A DNA stretch of 36,286 nucleotides from Ophiothrix spiculata (GCA_000969725.1 JXSR01S007497.1), one strand, 5' to 3'; numbered from the stretch's first letter, positions 20,940-31,229 are shown. The notes: generated by a model not told the origin, from the letters alone. Program-made: numbers and translations.

Positions 20940-22205
20940 AACACATTCCTGGAGGACTACTAACAGTGCTTTGCTACACACTTCAGTGAAGAAATCTGGT
21001 TTCAAGTCAAGTCAAATCAGTTTAGATGTAGAGATTGTCTTATTTTCTTGTGGTCGTCAACTTGGTGAAGGGACTTTTCTTCATGTACTGCTACGGAGAG
21101 CAAAGCTCCGGTGAGCACTCCTTTAAAGGAGGAATTTACGTCAACTACTACTACATGTAAAGTCGGCATCACAATTCTTCAGACGATGTAAAAAAACATC
21201 CAGAGTACAGGGCCAATTGTTTACAAATGCTATCGTTGCCCTGCAATTGGTGGTCATGTGACTGATTTTGTCCGAGGAATTTTGGCAGAGACTTTATACT
21301 TATAGTCATCTGAAACACACAGTGCGATAATCTTCAAGTTGAAGCAGGCACTTTTATGGAAGAAAAAGAAGAAACATTCTGGGCGGGATCAAATCACATC
21401 GTGCGTGAACAACAAACAAATCACATCGATCTTCAAGTCACGCAGCAACAGAACTGTCAAATAACGCGAGCTCACGAGTATCGTGTGAGTTGCGTTTGAA
21501 CTTTAACCTCGGCGCACAAAGACACGTAAAAGTGAAAGGTTTTCTTCATGTGACTTTAGGTAAATTTAGTGTAAATATCCTTTGTCATGTTTGTGGAGTG
21601 TTGCAGTTCGTATTCGATATAAATATGATCATTTTTTTGGATATTGGGTATGTGCACTTATGCGATAGGTTTGATTGCAGAGCTTGCTTCTGAATTTCGG
21701 GTAAGGTACCAGCTACTTCTGCAAATGCAGTTTTAAGGTATTTGGTCCACGCAAACCAGTACGCGCTAGTTTCTGAGTTGGTAAGTGACGCAATACGTAT
21801 GCACATATATACTCTGAGTAGTGTTTTGAAGCTAAAAATTGCCATATTTCAATATTTTTCTGGAAAATTAAGTCCGTGACCCCCAATTTTTATTTTTTAT
21901 TTGAAAGAACATACTTGTGCGCAACTTTTGTGAAAAAATTAACAAAAATGCTCGGGCAGATTTTTTGAATCAACATTTATAGTTTCACTTTTGCCACATT
22001 TCCCATAGACCACTGTACTAATTTGTCCCCCAAAACCTCCAAAATGGTGTTTTTAAACAGACTCTCATGCCAAAAACGAGTCCCGTGACCCCCAATTTTT
22101 ATTTTAAAAATCGGTTCTACATCGATAAAATATCATTCATTGCTCGGGATCTCTCAATGATGGACCAAACACCTAAGTTAAGAATCGTATTCTTCAACGG
22201 AAGCT
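20940..22205. other. Retroelement flank and repeat-rich intergenic DNA
   Basis: No gene recognised. The first few hundred bases may be the LINE 3' part. GTGACCCCCAATTTTTATTT occurs at about 21877-21896 and again at 22084-22105, a direct repeat about 207 bp apart. The intervening DNA has no open frame of note. Confidence 0.45.
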
Positions 22206-22632
22206 GGACATTTCATACCCGAGACACTTCATACCCGTTCATATTCATACCCGAGATTCATACTCTGCATGTTTTGTCAGCTAATATTTTTACATAAACG
22301 TGTTAATATTTTTAGGTTGAGTGAATGAAAATCATAAAATGAATATAATTCAATAATATCTTTGCACAAATGATCAGAAACGACAACATTTCGGATTTTA
22401 CCAAAACTTTAATAAAATACGGAAATTGGCTTTTAAAATTCCTTCAAATTTCAAATAAACTGTGAAATTTAAAATATTAAGTACTTTGGTGTTCACTAAT
22501 TTTTTATTTTCAAGACAAAACTAATGTTGGTTTAGTTTAATTAAATCAAAATTCATAATTTACCACCCAAAGGTATGAAAAAAACGGGTATGAAGTGACC
22601 AAGGGATGAAAGTGAACGGGTATGAAATGTCT
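22206..22632. mobile_element. Probable MITE with CATTTCATACCCG ends
   Basis: The left end GGACATTTCATACCCG and following CACTTCATACCCGTTCA have inverted counterparts GGGTATGAAGTG and GAACGGGTATGAAATGTC at 22574-22632. The TTCATACCC word is repeated three or four times per arm. The interior is AT-rich and non-coding. The element boundaries are approximate. Confidence 0.55.
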
Positions 22633-22867
22633 AGGATTCTCTTCAACGTGGTAAACAAAAACATTTTCTATACGCTAGTTTAGATCATATTCATAAATTA
22701 CAATTGATTTAATACTTACAGTATCACAAGTAAATTGTATTTTGTTATTCAGAGTAATTTTAGAATTACAGATTCGCTCTGTTGACAAAAATTCACTCTT
22801 TTGCATCGATGTTCTGTGAACTTCTGTCAAAATTTTGTCGTTGCCAAGATTGTTGTTTATCGACATT

Positions 22868-22918
22868 TGAGCATGCGCGACTGTGCAGCGTGTGAAAGGT
22901 CGGTCAAAGGTCAAAACA
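22868..22918. promoter_or_regulatory. Cluster of GCATGCGC and AGGTCA-like motifs
   Basis: GAGCATGCGCGAC (NRF1-like half motif) is followed within 30 bp by AAAGGTCGGTCAAAGGTCAA, which holds three AGGTCA-type half-sites as bound by nuclear receptors. This is a motif observation only. No promoter or gene start is otherwise visible, and chance occurrence is possible. Confidence 0.2.
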
Positions 22919-23147
22919 CGTAAACATTGGGGATCTCTACAAAATTCGGAACGTATTTCATGATTTTGTCACCGTTTTAGCAGTTGTAGTGTAATAAACA
23001 GTAGGTAAGAATGAATACTTCTTTTTTTTTTCAGGCACTTGACAAACGAATTGGATGTGACTGAGTCTGCTAAAGCTTAGTCTCATCTAAGCTCATTCAG
23101 ACTTTCAGTCTCAAGTTTTAAAAATTTAAGTCTGGACATATGATATA

Positions 23148-23388
23148 TTATTGGAATCATTAAATTTCCTACAAATCAAATCTGGATGGTGCGTATGATG
23201 AGAGCGTGTGTGACTACGCATCTGTAATGAAAATGTGCGGCGCGTATCTTGCTTGGTTGCTTGACGCGGCGATTGTGTAAAGAGAAGTCTTTCGTACTGC
23301 GTGAGGGTGCGAGACGCTTGTTTATTGTACGCATTTGTTGCGTTCAAAATTTAATGATTTGTAGGAAATTTAATGACTTCAATAATAG
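23148..23388. mobile_element. MITE with 30-bp terminal inverted repeats
   Basis: TTATTGGAATCATTAAATTT followed by CCTACAAATC (about 23150-23180) is inverted at about 23355-23386 as GATTTGTAGG then AAATTTAATGACTTCAATAA. The 170-bp centre is CG-richer (GCGGCGCGTATC, ACGCGGCGATTG) than the flanks. No coding capacity is credible. Confidence 0.8.
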
Positions 23389-23652
23389 TTATACTTATTT
23401 ATAGACATAGTCTAGATAGTCATATATATGACAATATAAAAATTATTACAAATTCTTAAAAAATCCTTATTTAAGGAATAATTTGCTATCCATTATGAGA
23501 CAATACATGACAGTGCGTTCGTAATGGGCACCCCCTTCGAGGCTTCGGTAGTCCGAGCTAGGTGCTCAGCCATTAATACTCGATCGCCGACAATCTCCGA
23601 TTAATGTCTGAGATAATAGAACATCGAAAAATTCGGAAGCTCAATGTAGCGC

Positions 23653-23967
23653 NNNNNNNNNNNNNNNNNNNNNNNNNNNNNNNNNNNNNNNNNNNNNNNN
23701 NNNNNNNNNNNNNNNNNNNNNNNNNNNNNNNNNNNNNNNNNNNNNNNNNNNNNNNNNNNNNNNNNNNNNNNNNNNNNNNNNNNNNNNNNNNNNNNNNNNN
23801 NNNNNNNNNNNNNNNNNNNNNNNNNNNNNNNNNNNNNNNNNNNNNNNNNNNNNNNNNNNNNNNNNNNNNNNNNNNNNNNNNNNNNNNNNNNNNNNNNNNN
23901 NNNNNNNNNNNNNNNNNNNNNNNNNNNNNNNNNNNNNNNNNNNNNNNNNNNNNNNNNNNNNNNNNNN
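23653..23967. other. Assembly gap (315 N)
   Basis: Unresolved bases. The left flank (23521-23652) is CG-rich with short inverted words (CACCCCCTTCGAGG, GCACCTAGCTCGG-type), and the right flank is AT-rich. Open frames drawn across the gap are artefacts. Confidence 0.99.
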
Positions 23968-24615
23968 TTATATTTTGTAATATAATTAAATGCAAATAGT
24001 TCAAATTATTAAAAGTTACTTAAAGCAGCACAAGGTCAACAAACTTTACCTACCCAAAATTGGGTAGCTTGGCCGTTAAAGTGTTAAGGGATTAAAAATC
24101 AACTTTTTCTTATTTCCCCACAATTGCAAAAGAGAGCCCTCAAGTATAAAGTGCCTTCCTTTTGGGGAGGGTTTTCATAGATTTTGGTACGGTATAGACT
24201 CACCAGGTGACTGTATGCAGCGCCCCATTGTGAAGGAGCATTCGCACAGGGACCCACGGCTAGCAATGGGGTGGTTTTCATCAGAAATGAATGCGCCCAA
24301 TTTGTCTAAATTTGGTGTATTTTGGGACAATTTGCTCACAAAGCACCCAATTTGATTAAAATTGGGTGCTTTTCGTAGTTTTTGGTCAAAATTGGTATAC
24401 TGATGGGTTGGTTTTTCAGTCAAAAATAGTAAAGAGGTGGTAAAATTTTCAAAGTCTGGCAGGCACAAACACTTAATTTTTTTGAAGATCTCCCCCCAGC
24501 TCAAAAGTAATAGGCCTACTAGGCCTAATGACAGTAGTAATGTACGTCCATCCATGAGATGAAAAGATGACAGGTAAAACAATGAATCTTATCTTTTATG
24601 CTCTAAAGACGAAAT

Positions 24616-24873
24616 CATACTCAGCCTCCAAACAAAATTTGTCCTACCAAACATTTGGTTGTGACGTCACCAAATATTTGCCATCGAACTTAAAGTATGA
24701 ACGGGTAGCAAACATTTGGTCCAATGTATGCAATTCAATAGCATGTGCAATCTAGCGCGAAATTTTATTTGGTCTCAACTCGGTGTTGACGTTATTTTGT
24801 TTGGGGTCACTCGTCATTTTGATGTCACGACCAAATGTTTGGTAGCGAAAAATTTGTTTGGAGGCCGAGTATG
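24616..24873 (+). mobile_element. MITE family G, copy 1
   Basis: The terminus CATACTCAGCCTCCAAACAA and the following CTACCAAACATTTGGTTGTG are inverted at the right end as CCAAATGTTTGGTAGCG and TTGTTTGGAGGCCGAGTATG. A subterminal palindrome CCAAATGTTTGG is repeated in both arms. The second copy, in opposite orientation, is at 32579-32832. Similar short peptides predicted from both copies come from the repeat. Confidence 0.85.
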
Positions 24874-25748
24874 TTTTCGGCTTAAGTGTAGTAAATTCTG
24901 TGCTGGGTAGCTAGGTATCACAACCTTTTGACTTTCACCGCAACAGCGCAATGGCCAAAAATTTGCCTACACGATTTTTACATTTTATTTTTCAAGTTGC
25001 GTACATTGGTGTCTGACAGGAGCAATGGGCATTAGTTCCACTAACTAAAAAAAGTAATTGCAATGACAAATGGGACATTTGGATAAAAATTACCAACTAT
25101 TTTTATTAAAAAGGAAATAAAGTGATAGACCTTCTCCAAAGTCTTTTTAGAACATTTTATTTCCCCAAACAGGAGAACACAATATCTGTGATGATGTCAC
25201 AGTATTGACAAATGAAAAGAGCTCTATTCAATTTATCATTCTAATCATTAGTATTTCACAACTTTGCCAGAATCGCTTGTGAAATATAGAAGTTAGAACA
25301 TGTTTTAGTCCCTCTGAACCAAAAACGAAGCCCCAGATAATCATGAAATATATTGTTTTAAATTCCATGACTTATCACCTTTTATTTTTAATGTAAACTT
25401 GAAATTTCATTTCCTTTGCCCTTTAAAGGAGATAAGTCATTTGTTCCAATCATAAAGGGCACTTTTGGGAAATTACCCTTTGTACTTTACAACAGCCAAT
25501 CAAAACCCTGGACTACTGTTTTGGTCGGAGATCGCTCAATTTGTTTGTGTAATTTTTTGAAGATGAAGGTCGTTTTTGTAAAGAATGCTTTACATCATTA
25601 CAACTGGCAGATATTTTTGATAGAATGGTTAATAGTTTTCAGCGACGAAAGAATCATTTTGGAAATTGTAAAATTGTCAGTGCTGAATCATACATTGTAG
25701 CTATGTTGTCCCCGGGAGCTACCGGCGAACGTTATCATCAGTTCGACA
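24874..25748. other. Intergenic DNA, nothing recognised
   Basis: AT-rich sequence. The open frame at 25416-25700 (+) gives a peptide without recognised motif, signal or splice context, and it is not called a gene. Confidence 0.5.
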
Positions 25749-25750
25749 TA

Positions 25751-27048
25751 CAGGGTGTCCCAATAAAAATGCATCACTTTTATTTTTGATCATATCTCAG
25801 GAACCAATAATTGAAAATAAAATCTTTCTTCATAATACCACTTAGTATAGTGTAGTCTTTAACCAAAGAAATTTTGAGCAAAATCCGTCGAGTCGTTCTT
25901 GAGAAAACAAGAATTTTGTAAGAGGACTCGATTTTACTCCATTCCAATGGGGTTTACCGCAGTAACTTATGTTTATCATGTTAATAAAGCACATCTTTGG
26001 TTACTATTGATCAATAATATTAAACCTGCAAAACAGACACCTGATATCACAAAATATGGCACAGATATTAAAACATAATTTTGATATCTTTTTCGGCACT
26101 AAAAGTAGCACCGTAATTCAATTTGTAGGTTTTGCTGTTAATTAAAAAAAAAACAGTTCACGGTTTTGCAAGCAAACTTAACCAAGGCACAGTTTTTCTT
26201 TAATGCAAAGTCTATTTCAAAAATATTTTGTATCTTCTACGTGTTGAGCTTTTTTCATAAAAAAGGAAAACTTTATGATTGTCACTTGGCACTGCACAGA
26301 GAAAACATGTTAAGAATATAACATAGTCAACATATTCAAATCAAAATAACGAAGCAGTTATTAACTTCCTCGTGAAAAATGTCCGTTAGTCCATAATTTG
26401 GGTACAATTTCAAGTTACTTTCAAGCAACTCTGCCTTTCATGAAACTCTGTCCTTTTTCTATGCCAGGTTTCTGTTTGATTTCTGAATAGTGACAGCATA
26501 ACTTCAGACTGAGATGATCACATATCCACAATCAGTTTTCAGGTACCTTTGTGTTCTTATCATCATAATCCTGGTCCAATGATACGCTCTACATCCCGGA
26601 CGATGATGGGAGTTGAGTGTGATCAAACAAGCTTGCAAGTTTTGATCAGGTTTATTCAAATTCTAAATTTTCTGTTGTTGTTGCTGTTGTTGCTTTTGTT
26701 GTTGTTGTGGCTGTTGTTTTGTAGTTGCTTTCCTGTGAGGGTGTTTATCAATGAATAAAATGAGTTTTCCATTTAGAGTAGGCCTACTACTGTGGTAAGA
26801 TGGTCATGTCAGATTGATGATAGTTGAAAATATGAGTTACTGTGGTAAACTCCATTGGAATGGGATAAAATTGGGTTTTCTTACAAAATTCTAGTTTTCT
26901 CAACGGCTCGACGGATTTTGCTCAAAATTCCACCGATGAAAGACTAAACTATACTAATTATTATTATGAAATAGGTTTTACGTTTTGTCTATTGGTTTCT
27001 TAGATACGATCAAAAATAAAAGTGATGCATTTTTATTGGGACAACCTG
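25751..27048. mobile_element. Long-TIR DNA transposon derivative flanked by TA
   Basis: The element starts CAGGGTGTCCCAATAAAAAT and ends ATTTTTATTGGGACAACCTG, with TA on each side (25749-25750, 27049-27050), as expected for a Tc1/mariner-type insertion. The inverted arms run 25751-25970 and 26832-27048 (about 220 bp), including GCATCACTTTTATTTTTGATC-type ends (cut here) and CCATTCCAATGGGGTTTACC. The 860-bp centre shows no transposase and contains a TTG/TGT trinucleotide tract at about 26670-26725. It is a non-autonomous or internally replaced copy. Confidence 0.85.
26668..26727 (+). repeat. (TGT)n trinucleotide tract
   Basis: Imperfect TTGTTGTTGCTGTTGTTGCT-type repeat of about 55 bp inside the TA-flanked element. 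Its Leu-rich translation is not a gene product. Confidence 0.8.
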
Positions 27049-27281
27049 TACATCAAAACATGCTGATCTTTGCTTGCATCTTTTTAGATGGATCAATGAA
27101 AACATTGTGAATATAAGGTCAATAGGACTTCAGAATGTACTTGATACATGCACATACACTTTTCTTTCATGTTGTTAATTTAGTATCAATAATTGCTATA
27201 TTTTAAATATGAATACTGGAACTTTTCGGGTAGCAGGAGTTTACTGTAGTTGTAATTTTTTCTATTACCTTACTATGGTAA

Positions 27282-27300
27282 CGTTCTGCGCATGCGGTGA
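27282..27300. promoter_or_regulatory. NRF1-like motif
   Basis: CTGCGCATGCGGTGAC at about 27285-27300 is close to the NRF1 consensus (TGCGCATGCGC), a common core-promoter site of animal housekeeping genes. It lies about 1.36 kb upstream of the FAM241 start codon and 260 bp upstream of an exon-like segment (27554-27686), so it could mark a transcription start. This is not proven. Confidence 0.3.
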
Positions 27301-27553
27301 CATGTTGTTTACTCACCCTACACCAACTGTATAATGCCTATCTAAAACACTTTGTCAAATACAAAAAAAATGGTGGGTCCATTTGGTGAAATTCAAACTG
27401 ATATTTTCAATACGAAGTGCCACATGGAATATTTTTTGGCTTTAGCTATTGTCAGGCACTAGTAGAAGAAAAATATTTGAAAGAAATCAATTTCTTAGTC
27501 ACGTTTGCACGCCCTCAAATTCCTTTAAATGTTGTCATTTTGCACTTCCTCAG

Positions 27554-27686
27554 GTTTACAAAACTGGTGGTACGGTAATCAAAATCTCTGGCCATCCGCA
27601 GTCAAGTCCGCCTCACTTTGCAGCGACCACTACGTTCGCGGGTAACAGCGACTCCGTCAGAACGCCATCTACAATAAACACAAAAT
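27554..27686 (+). other. Exon-like segment, possibly a non-coding 5' exon
   Basis: Good 3' splice-site context (GCACTTCCTCAG before 27554) and a good donor (AAAAT followed by GTAAGT, 27687) bound 133 bp of higher GC. One frame is open (VYKTGGTVIKISGHPQSSPP...), but I do not recognise it and the length is not a multiple of three. It could be a 5' untranslated exon of the FAM241 gene downstream or an exon of an unknown gene. On the opposite strand a CAG/GTAAGA donor also appears at 27801/27800. Confidence 0.3.
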
Positions 27687-28650
27687 GTAAGTTTGTCCTC
27701 TTACCATGTTTACTTTGATATTTCTGTGTTAAATTCCGGCCATGGCACGGTCTAGCAATGTTGTATGTGTCCTGTGTGACAACTCTCGTAAAGTTTCTTA
27801 CCTGGTTATCAACGTTGTGCGCTGGAATCGGCGAAAAGAGATGGATTAATGACTGAATCAAGCCTAAGTTCGGGGTCTGAAAAATCTGACGAATCTTTCA
27901 ATTTTTGGTGGTTTATATACATTTTATCACACATGAAACTTCAAACATTTCATTTATGCATGTCTTGACACAGATCACAATTTCTTAACGAAATGAATCA
28001 ATGACAGAAATTGGGTATTTGACAAAAAAGTCCATCTGGTCGCGCAATGCAGTGACTAACGTGACGCTGGTCGCGAATTATAGCGATACATTGAAGGAAT
28101 TTTCGTTGTTACTGAAATCTCGTAATTATTGTTGACAGGACCACCATATGGTGTCTGTACGATAAGCTGCTGTTGCCATTGGTAACCAAAATTATCCATA
28201 AGTCCTATCAGTCACATGACTTCTCTGATTACAAGTTTAAAGCGATCTAACAGGCTAGTCTGAAAAATTCTGCACCATTTTCACTTCATAACAACAGATG
28301 GCGAACTTACGGAATCGCGGTATGACGCAATCAAATAGTGATCGCAGCAAAGTAAGACGGACCAGACTGATCCGTGCTTGTCACAACTCTGGACACACTG
28401 TGGCAGCATTAAAATTGTCATGTTTTTGTCTGAAATTTATTTGACAAAATAATTGTAGTGAACATAACATCACCACTGGTGGCACACTGGTCATCCAAAT
28501 CTGACACTTGTGCATTAAGGTAAAATGTGAATCTTAGTATGTACAAAGGAATACTCAAGTGAATCTTGTTTTTCAGGATATTGTTCCGACATCTGTGCAA
28601 TGTTCACACTTTAATTTATAAATTTCTCATTTTACTATTAGATTTCAACC
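27687..28650. other. Putative 5' region of the FAM241 gene
   Basis: No coding region. CG dinucleotides are relatively frequent at about 28020-28360. A possible 5' untranslated exon end is GCAAA/GTAAGA at about 28348-28349. An acceptor-like CTCATTTTACTATTAG (ending 28641) lies ten bases before the FAM241 ATG, which implies at least one upstream non-coding exon. Confidence 0.35.
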
Positions 28651-28752
28651 ATGGTTCGCATTTTAGCCAATGGTGACATTGTTCAAGATGATGACCCCAG
28701 AGCACAGCAACCAAGAGAAAGAGCTTCAGGTGGTCCTAGAGGTCCAAGAATG
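28651..28752 (+). CDS. FAM241B: FAM241-like exon 1
   Basis: Codons 1-34, from the conserved MVRILANGDIV to GGPRGPRM. The donor is AATG followed by GTAAGT. The last ~50 bases (CAACCAAGAGAAAGAGCTTC onward) and the donor are repeated four more times downstream in the intron. Confidence 0.9.
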
Positions 28753-30482
28753 GTAAGTAGCTTAAAGTAGGCTGACCATTCTTGGAATGGGTCCTAAAGC
28801 CCAGAGCAAGAGACAGAGCTTCATTTGGATTTCAAGGTCCTGGAATGGTACGTAGGCTGATCATTCTTGGAATAGATCCTAAAGCCCAACAACCAAGAGA
28901 CAGGGCTTCAGGTGGACCTTGAGGTCCGAGAATGGTAAGTAAGCTGATCATTCTTGGAATAGATCCTAAAGCCCAACAACCAAGAGACAGAGCTTCAGAT
29001 GGACCTAGAGGTCCAAGATTGGTACGTAGGCTGATCATTCTTGGAATGGGTCGTTAAGCCCAACAATTAAGAGAGAGAGTTTCAGATGGACCTGGACGTC
29101 CAAGAATGGTAAGCAGGCTGATCATTCTTGAAATGGATCCTAAAGCCTAACAACCAAGAGGTCTGCGTATGTATTGTACCTTGTATGGAACCATATTGCA
29201 CATGTTTAGTTTGCTACCCATAAATGATGTTAGCAACATATTTTGTCATTTGTTTTTAATGACCATATTCACTCGTCCAATTCAACTACTAATCTTCAGA
29301 ATGTACATCGCCTTTTTCACAGAGTTATTTCATACCAGCGAGCCTGGTGTGGTTTAAAAATATTTTGACAATACTGTAGTTATGAAATATGATTATTTGT
29401 CAAACGTTTTGAGTGAAGAAATATATTAATTAAGTGGGTTTGTCAGACAGCAAATAGTTGAATTGGACGAATGAATACGTTACCTGTATACTACTGTATA
29501 CAGTATACGGTAACATTAAATTCATATCTTCGAACTATTATGATATGTCCCATTAATAAATTGAACAGAGTTAATTGGATAAAACCCTACCATATGATTG
29601 CAAATAGCTATAACCATATATCAAGGAAAGCACTAAATATTTCTTTAAAAGTACATATAATAGTCAGCGCTAATTAAATAAATCATTTAGCGCTGACATT
29701 ATTTTACAAAAGTATGCACTCATCTACGCGCAAAATATTGGGTGCTCTAACCTATGCTCACATTCTTTGTTATCATGGTCGAGTGCATTTTTAATAGATT
29801 ACTTAATTAGATAAATAAAATAAAATTACTAAATTAGACTTTCCGGCATATAAAAACTTCCAAATTCCAAATTCCAAATTTTTAATGCGGTATATAGAAC
29901 AAATATATACTGACTTTTCCAGATCTGTGGATTAAAACTATGATCCTTCTGTGACTAACATTTTGCTATTTTACTTCTGTGTTGCATCAGTAAAATACCA
30001 ATTTTAGTCACTTCAGGTCCATAGTTTTAACCAGCGATCTTCCGTCACATAAAAACTACCAAAATAGTCACTTCAGGTCCATAGTTTTAACCAGCGATCT
30101 TCTTATCTTTGTATATTTGTCTTTTCAGGGTCACGTTAGGCATGATGATGGTGGCGCAGGTCAAGGTCAATATGGACAACAAGGTGCAATGATGGGACAG
30201 CAAGTATCAATATTCACAGTGCTCAATCAAAAACTGCTAGCCATGGGATTCCCCAAATTCAATCTAGGAACTACTATAGGTGATATTGAACCTATTGTAT
30301 CAGTAGGCTTTATTCTAGCTGGATCACTATTTGGGCTCCCAGGACTCGTATTTGCTGCTATTTTGTTTGCTGTTTGTAAAGTCAGTATGGGTGGTGGACA
30401 AGGACAACAAGGACAGACCGGGGGACAGACAGGTCAAGGACAACAAGGACAATATTATAACCCACCAGGAGGAAGAAGATGA
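28651..30482 (+). CDS. FAM241B: FAM241 family small membrane protein (FAM241B-like), two coding exons
   Basis: Exons 28651-28752 and 30129-30482 join in phase 0 to encode 151 residues. The N terminus MVRILANGDIVQDDDPR is almost identical to the start of vertebrate FAM241B (formerly C10orf35). Residues 62-85 (IFTVLNQKLLAMGFPKFNLG) match the conserved FAM241 core, and residues about 89-118 form one hydrophobic segment (FILAGSLFGLPGLVFAAILF), the predicted membrane anchor. Between them is an RG/Gly/Gln-rich linker. The C-terminal 30 residues are Gly/Gln repeats, an extension absent from human FAM241B (about 121 residues). Family members are endomembrane proteins linked to lysosome/ER function; the mechanism is not established. 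The start ATG has a good context (ACCATGG). Intron 1 (1376 bp) begins with copies of the exon's own 3' end. Confidence 0.9.
28753..29165 (+). repeat. 87-bp tandem array duplicating an exon end and its 5' splice site
   Basis: Four further copies of the exon-1 3' end plus intron start follow exon 1. Donor-like sites after each copy are GTACGT at 28848, GTAAGT at 28935, GTACGT at 29022 and GTAAGC at 29109; the spacing from the authentic donor (28753) is 95, 87, 87 and 87 bp. A truncated fifth copy ends near 29165. Each copy carries CAACCAAGAGACAGAGCTTC-like, GGTCCAAGAATG-like and CTGATCATTCTTGGAAT words. Reading on from exon 1 past its donor meets TAG at 28768, so use of a downstream donor would truncate the protein. 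The antisense frame of the array is open with 29-residue periodicity, which is a by-product. Confidence 0.9.
29166..29900 (+). other. FAM241-like intron, central part
   Basis: AT-rich intron sequence. A hairpin at 29657-29703 (GTCAGCGCTAA paired with TTAGCGCTGAC around an AT-rich loop) and a short TATAC palindrome at about 29485-29510 are the only structures seen. Confidence 0.5.
29901..30105 (-). repeat. Family F inverted-repeat element with a 60-bp partial duplication
   Basis: GATTAAAACTATGATCC then GTGACTAAC-ATTTTGCTATTTTAC (29931-29973) is inverted at 29991-30040 (GTAAAATACC, TTTTAGTCACTTCAGG, CATAGTTTTAACC). The right arm is duplicated: the 38 bp from TAGTCACTTCAGG to GCGATCTTC at 30005-30042 recur exactly at 30065-30102. 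The second copy ends 26 bp before the exon 2 acceptor (30128), so it supplies or abuts the branch-point region. Confidence 0.8.
30129..30482 (+). CDS. FAM241B: FAM241-like exon 2 with stop
   Basis: Codons 35-151 plus TGA (30480-30482). The acceptor is TATATTTGTCTTTTCAG. It contains the conserved core, the single hydrophobic segment and the Gly/Gln-rich tail (GGGQGQQGQTGGQTGQGQQG). The linker and the tail use similar GGxCAAGGACAACAAGG-type DNA repeats, so the tail length may be polymorphic. Confidence 0.92.
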   Translation, partial: GHVRHDDGGAGQGQYGQQGAMMGQQVSIFTVLNQKLLAMGFPKFNLGTTIGDIEPIVSVGFILAGSLFGLPGLVFAAILFAVCKVSMGGGQGQQGQTGGQTGQGQQGQYYNPPGGRR

Positions 30483-31099
30483 GCAATATCGAATAGATCA
30501 TCTCTGGGATCATGTCATGTTAATCGCTTGTATCACAGCTCATAGCGGGCACTTCTGGATACAAATGCAACATTTAGTGGACTTTGGAATTGCAATATCT
30601 TCACCCATCAGCACTACAAATCATATTACATTCGACTGTGCTAAATCATGAGGGTCATTGCAAATACCAATATTTATCAACCTTAACAGATGCCACTGAT
30701 TTCATTGAAAAAACCCCTGAAAATGCCATCAATTCTTGAAAGATACTCTAAAAGGTCCGAAAATATATGAAAATATGTAAATTTGAGATCATTAAAAAAT
30801 CCATGGTTTGAGCTTCTAAAAAACCTGATTTCAGGTTAAAACCTAAAAAGTGGCATCTCTGCTTAACATCTTTTTACTATCTCGTTGGATATTTTGATGT
30901 CAAAAAAGGAGGATTCCTCCCGAAGTAGAATTCTGGACCCATGTCAAGATCCAATGCCAACCTCATGGTATAATGGATAGCCATTTGGTGCTTCCCCTTT
31001 GTGATGCATTTAGACCAGGTAGTTTTTAAGATCAGTGATGTAAGGGTTGAAAATAGCAATATGTGAACTGAACATTCACCACAAATCTTCCTGGTACCA
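30483..31099 (+). other. 3' region of the FAM241-like gene
   Basis: Untranslated sequence. ATTAAA at about 30788 and AATAAA at 31738-31743 are possible polyadenylation signals. At 30816-30862, CTGATTTCAGGTTAAAACCT and GTGGCATCTCTG match the right end of the element at 31864-32397, so a fragment of that repeat may lie in the 3' UTR. Confidence 0.4.
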
Positions 31100-31229
31100 T
31101 GGTTACATAACAACCAGTCGCTGACCGATGTCTGATAATTGGAATTCGCATCAAATACTGGTATGACACGTTGGATGCTTGTGTTGCCCGGTCGTTCATC
31201 GGTCGGCTACAGGTTGTTATGTGACCATA
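31100..31229. mobile_element. Small inverted-repeat element
   Basis: ATGGTTACATAACAACCAGT then GCTGACCGATG (31100-31131) has an inverted partner CATCGGTCGGCTAC then AGGTTGTTATGTGACCAT (31198-31229), about 26 of 32 positions matching. GGTTATGTGACCA occurs again at about 31396, so another fragment lies nearby. Confidence 0.65.

Noticed and set aside
23573..24004. Open frames of 131-143 codons on both strands
   Set aside because: They consist almost entirely of the N gap.
24716..24910. Small protein similar to one at 32532-32726 on the other strand
   Set aside because: Both come from inverted copies of MITE family G.
26549..26758. Leu-rich peptide
   Set aside because: Product of a (TGT)n microsatellite inside a transposon.
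28832..29038. Minus-strand protein with 29-residue repeats
   Set aside because: The periodicity comes from the 87-bp tandem array (87 = 3 x 29); the plus-strand origin from exon 1 explains it fully.
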